Below are positions 13,723 to 14,868 of a stretch of DNA of 14,868 nt, piece after piece (position 1 is the stretch's first letter; each line of letters begins with the position of its first letter). The stretch is from Pseudomonadota bacterium (GTDB lineage: Bacteria; Pseudomonadota; Alphaproteobacteria; Acetobacterales; Acetobacteraceae), in assembly GCA_021841985.1 (NCBI GenBank), contig JAKCCP010000209.1:1-14868 (forward strand), written 5' to 3'. Below the pieces are notes generated by a model. That model was given only the letters and a program-made list of their open reading frames with translations, made no database searches and was not told the origin of the DNA. Position numbers and translations under genes: made by a program.

Positions 13723-14745
13723 TCAGATCAGGTAGTGCTTTTCCATCCACAGCATGCCCGGCGCGTTGGCCTTGGTGACCACCGGGCCGTCGGTGACGAC
13801 GCTTTGCGGAATGCCGCCCGGCCCGGTCTTCTCGCCACCGACCACGGCGGCGACGCCGGCGACGATCGCCCCGCCATGGATGCGACAGGACGGGTTGCGC
13901 ACGGTTGCGTGCATGCGTCCATCCAGCACCGCCTCCAGCGCCGGCGGCATCGCATCGCAGCCGCCGATCAGGATATTGGTGCGATTATGCGCCTTCATGA
14001 CGTTGTAGGCGGCGAGCGCCATGTCGTCGTTATGGAAATAGGCGGCGCTGATTTTGGGATATTTGGTGAGCAGCGTCTCCCAGATCCGCGCCGTCTTGGC
14101 GACGTCCCAGTCCGCCGGGGTGGTGTCGAGCACTTCGAGCTTCGGGTATTTCTTGACCACCGAAGTGAAACCGCGGGCGCGGCCCTGGGCGCCGGTATGG
14201 CCGAGCGCGCCCTGGGTCATGACGATGGTGCCCTCGCCATTGATCGCATCGACCAGGGATTGCGTCACCGAGGCGCCCATGAATTCATTGTCGGGGGCGA
14301 GGAAGCTATGCACCTTGATCTGATCGAGCGGCGCGATCAGCGTGTCCATGTCGATCACCGGCGTGCCGGCGGCGATCATCTTGTTGACCGGCGCCGTCAG
14401 CGTGCCGATGCCGAAGGCCTGGATCGCGACGAAATCCCATTTCTGCGAGGCCATGTCGTCCACCGCCGCGCGCTGCTTGGGCGCCGAGAGTTCGCCGTCG
14501 AACCAGGTGACCTCGACATTGAACAATTTGCCCCAGTATTCCGCCGCCCGCTTGCCCTGCGCGCACCAGGTCGCCTGCAGCCCGGCATTGGAGAACGCGG
14601 CGCGGAGCGGCTTTGACGACCGCCCGGCGACTTCCCCCATCTCGGCGGCTAGCGCGGGGGCAATCCCGAACAGCGCCGCGCCCGCCGCCGCGGCCTGCAT
14701 GAAGCCCCGGCGATTTTGGTTTAACCTCTTGTCATTTTTCGGCAT
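13723..14745 (-). CDS. Sugar-type ABC transporter substrate-binding protein with Tat signal
   Basis: A 340-residue periplasmic binding protein of the ribose/autoinducer-2 type (Peripla_BP_4). The N-terminus is a twin-arginine signal: NQNRRGFMQAAAAGAALFG with Arg12-Arg13, ending near PALAA (cleavage about 33/34). The mature part has the two-lobe pattern: KPLRAAFSNAGLQATW (46-61), the KQRAAVDDMASQKWDFVAIQ stretch (90-109), GTPVIDMDT (127-135), and in lobe two AAYFHNDDMALAAYNVMK (234-251) and IGGCDAMPPALEAV (260-273). The ATG at 14743-14745 is preferred because it puts the signal at the N-terminus and has GGGGG 4 bases upstream; the frame stays open to the window edge, but that part is unrelated. 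It is first in the binding protein-ATPase-permease operon. The ligand is not identifiable by eye. Confidence 0.93.
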   Translation of the reverse strand: MPKNDKRLNQNRRGFMQAAAAGAALFGIAPALAAEMGEVAGRSSKPLRAAFSNAGLQATWCAQGKRAAEYWGKLFNVEVTWFDGELSAPKQRAAVDDMASQKWDFVAIQAFGIGTLTAPVNKMIAAGTPVIDMDTLIAPLDQIKVHSFLAPDNEFMGASVTQSLVDAINGEGTIVMTQGALGHTGAQGRARGFTSVVKKYPKLEVLDTTPADWDVAKTARIWETLLTKYPKISAAYFHNDDMALAAYNVMKAHNRTNILIGGCDAMPPALEAVLDGRMHATVRNPSCRIHGGAIVAGVAAVVGGEKTGPGGIPQSVVTDGPVVTKANAPGMLWMEKHYLI

Positions 14746-14767
14746 TTTTCCCCCGCGTGATGGCCCC

Positions 14768-14784
14768 GCCGGCGCTTCGCCGGC
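14768..14784. repeat. Inverted repeat in the ABC operon leader, proximal
   Basis: GCCGGCG (14768-14774) and CGCCGGC (14778-14784) form a perfect 7-bp inverted repeat around a 3-base spacer, 23 bases upstream of the binding-protein start. It could be an mRNA leader hairpin or an operator half-pair. There is no T-tract on the minus strand. Confidence 0.45.
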
Positions 14785-14812
14785 CGATTTGTTTCTTGGA
14801 CCCGGGTACTCT

Positions 14813-14827
14813 GCCCGAAAATCGGGC
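14813..14827. promoter_or_regulatory. Inverted repeat in the ABC operon upstream region, candidate operator
   Basis: GCCCGA (14813-14818) and TCGGGC (14822-14827) form a perfect 6-bp inverted repeat with spacer AAA. On the minus strand it lies between a possible -35 (TTGCCA, 14837-14832) and a weak -10 (CAGAGT, 14813-14808), spaced 18 bases. A palindrome in the promoter spacer is a common place for a repressor of a sugar operon. No regulator gene is in the window, so this is inference. The region 14746-14868 shows no other gene. Confidence 0.32.
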
Positions 14828-14868
14828 GCCTTGGCAATGCCGCGAAAGCGGTGATGTCGGTAGCACAC

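Noticed and set aside
12533..13735. 400-codon plus-strand open frame
   Set aside because: Antisense shadow of the ABC ATPase, whose Walker and signature motifs are clear on the minus strand.
13697..13750. Longer N-terminus for the ABC ATPase starting at 13750
   Set aside because: It would overlap the 3' end of the binding-protein gene and adds residues before the conserved LLELRAVAKSFGG start that lack family similarity.
14746..14868. N-terminal extension of the binding protein to the window edge
   Set aside because: It would bury the Tat signal internally; the ATG at 14745 has a G-rich ribosome binding site.

Overview
The window reads as chromosomal DNA from a GC-rich alphaproteobacterium, most likely an Acetobacteraceae/Rhodospirillales member. 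The basis is strong GC bias at third codon positions, the alanine-rich N-terminal extension on ribosomal protein S9, the Ala/Lys/Pro tail on L25, and the methyltransferase (NDUFAF7 type) / PgeF / lipoprotein / prs gene order. This placement is inference from protein features; no search was run.

Layout: (1) 1-2448, minus strand: a 5'-truncated HlyD-type secretion adaptor that runs off the left edge, an M20 amidohydrolase and an atypical SDR/NAD(P)-binding protein. (2) 2449-2592: a 144-bp divergent intergenic region with a good sigma70-type promoter for rplM and a 15-bp direct repeat that ends in the rplM ribosome binding site. (3) 2593-8637, plus strand: rplM-rpsI, a MidA/NDUFAF7-type methyltransferase, pgeF, an uncharacterised lipoprotein, prs, a beta-class-like glutathione S-transferase and a histidine phosphatase. 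(4) A terminator-like hairpin at 8676-8703, then rplY-pth-ychF (8730-11141), a classic translation cluster. (5) 11142-14745, minus strand: a complete sugar-type ABC importer in the order binding protein (Tat signal), double ATPase, permease, with a leader containing two inverted repeats at the right edge. Convergent ychF and the permease meet with abutting stop codons.

Most of the window is housekeeping: ribosomal proteins, PRPP synthesis, peptidyl-tRNA recycling, the ribosome-associated ATPase YchF, and peptidoglycan quality control. The ABC importer and the M20/SDR pair are the accessory metabolic parts. No CRISPR, tRNA, rRNA, insertion sequence or phage gene is visible, and I do not see a clear new multi-gene system. 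The points most worth a second look are the two-domain lipoprotein at 5380-6390, which seems to be an internal duplication; the decapitated HlyD fragment sharing a frame with the M20 gene; the direct repeat in the rplM leader; and the hairpin directly in front of rplY.
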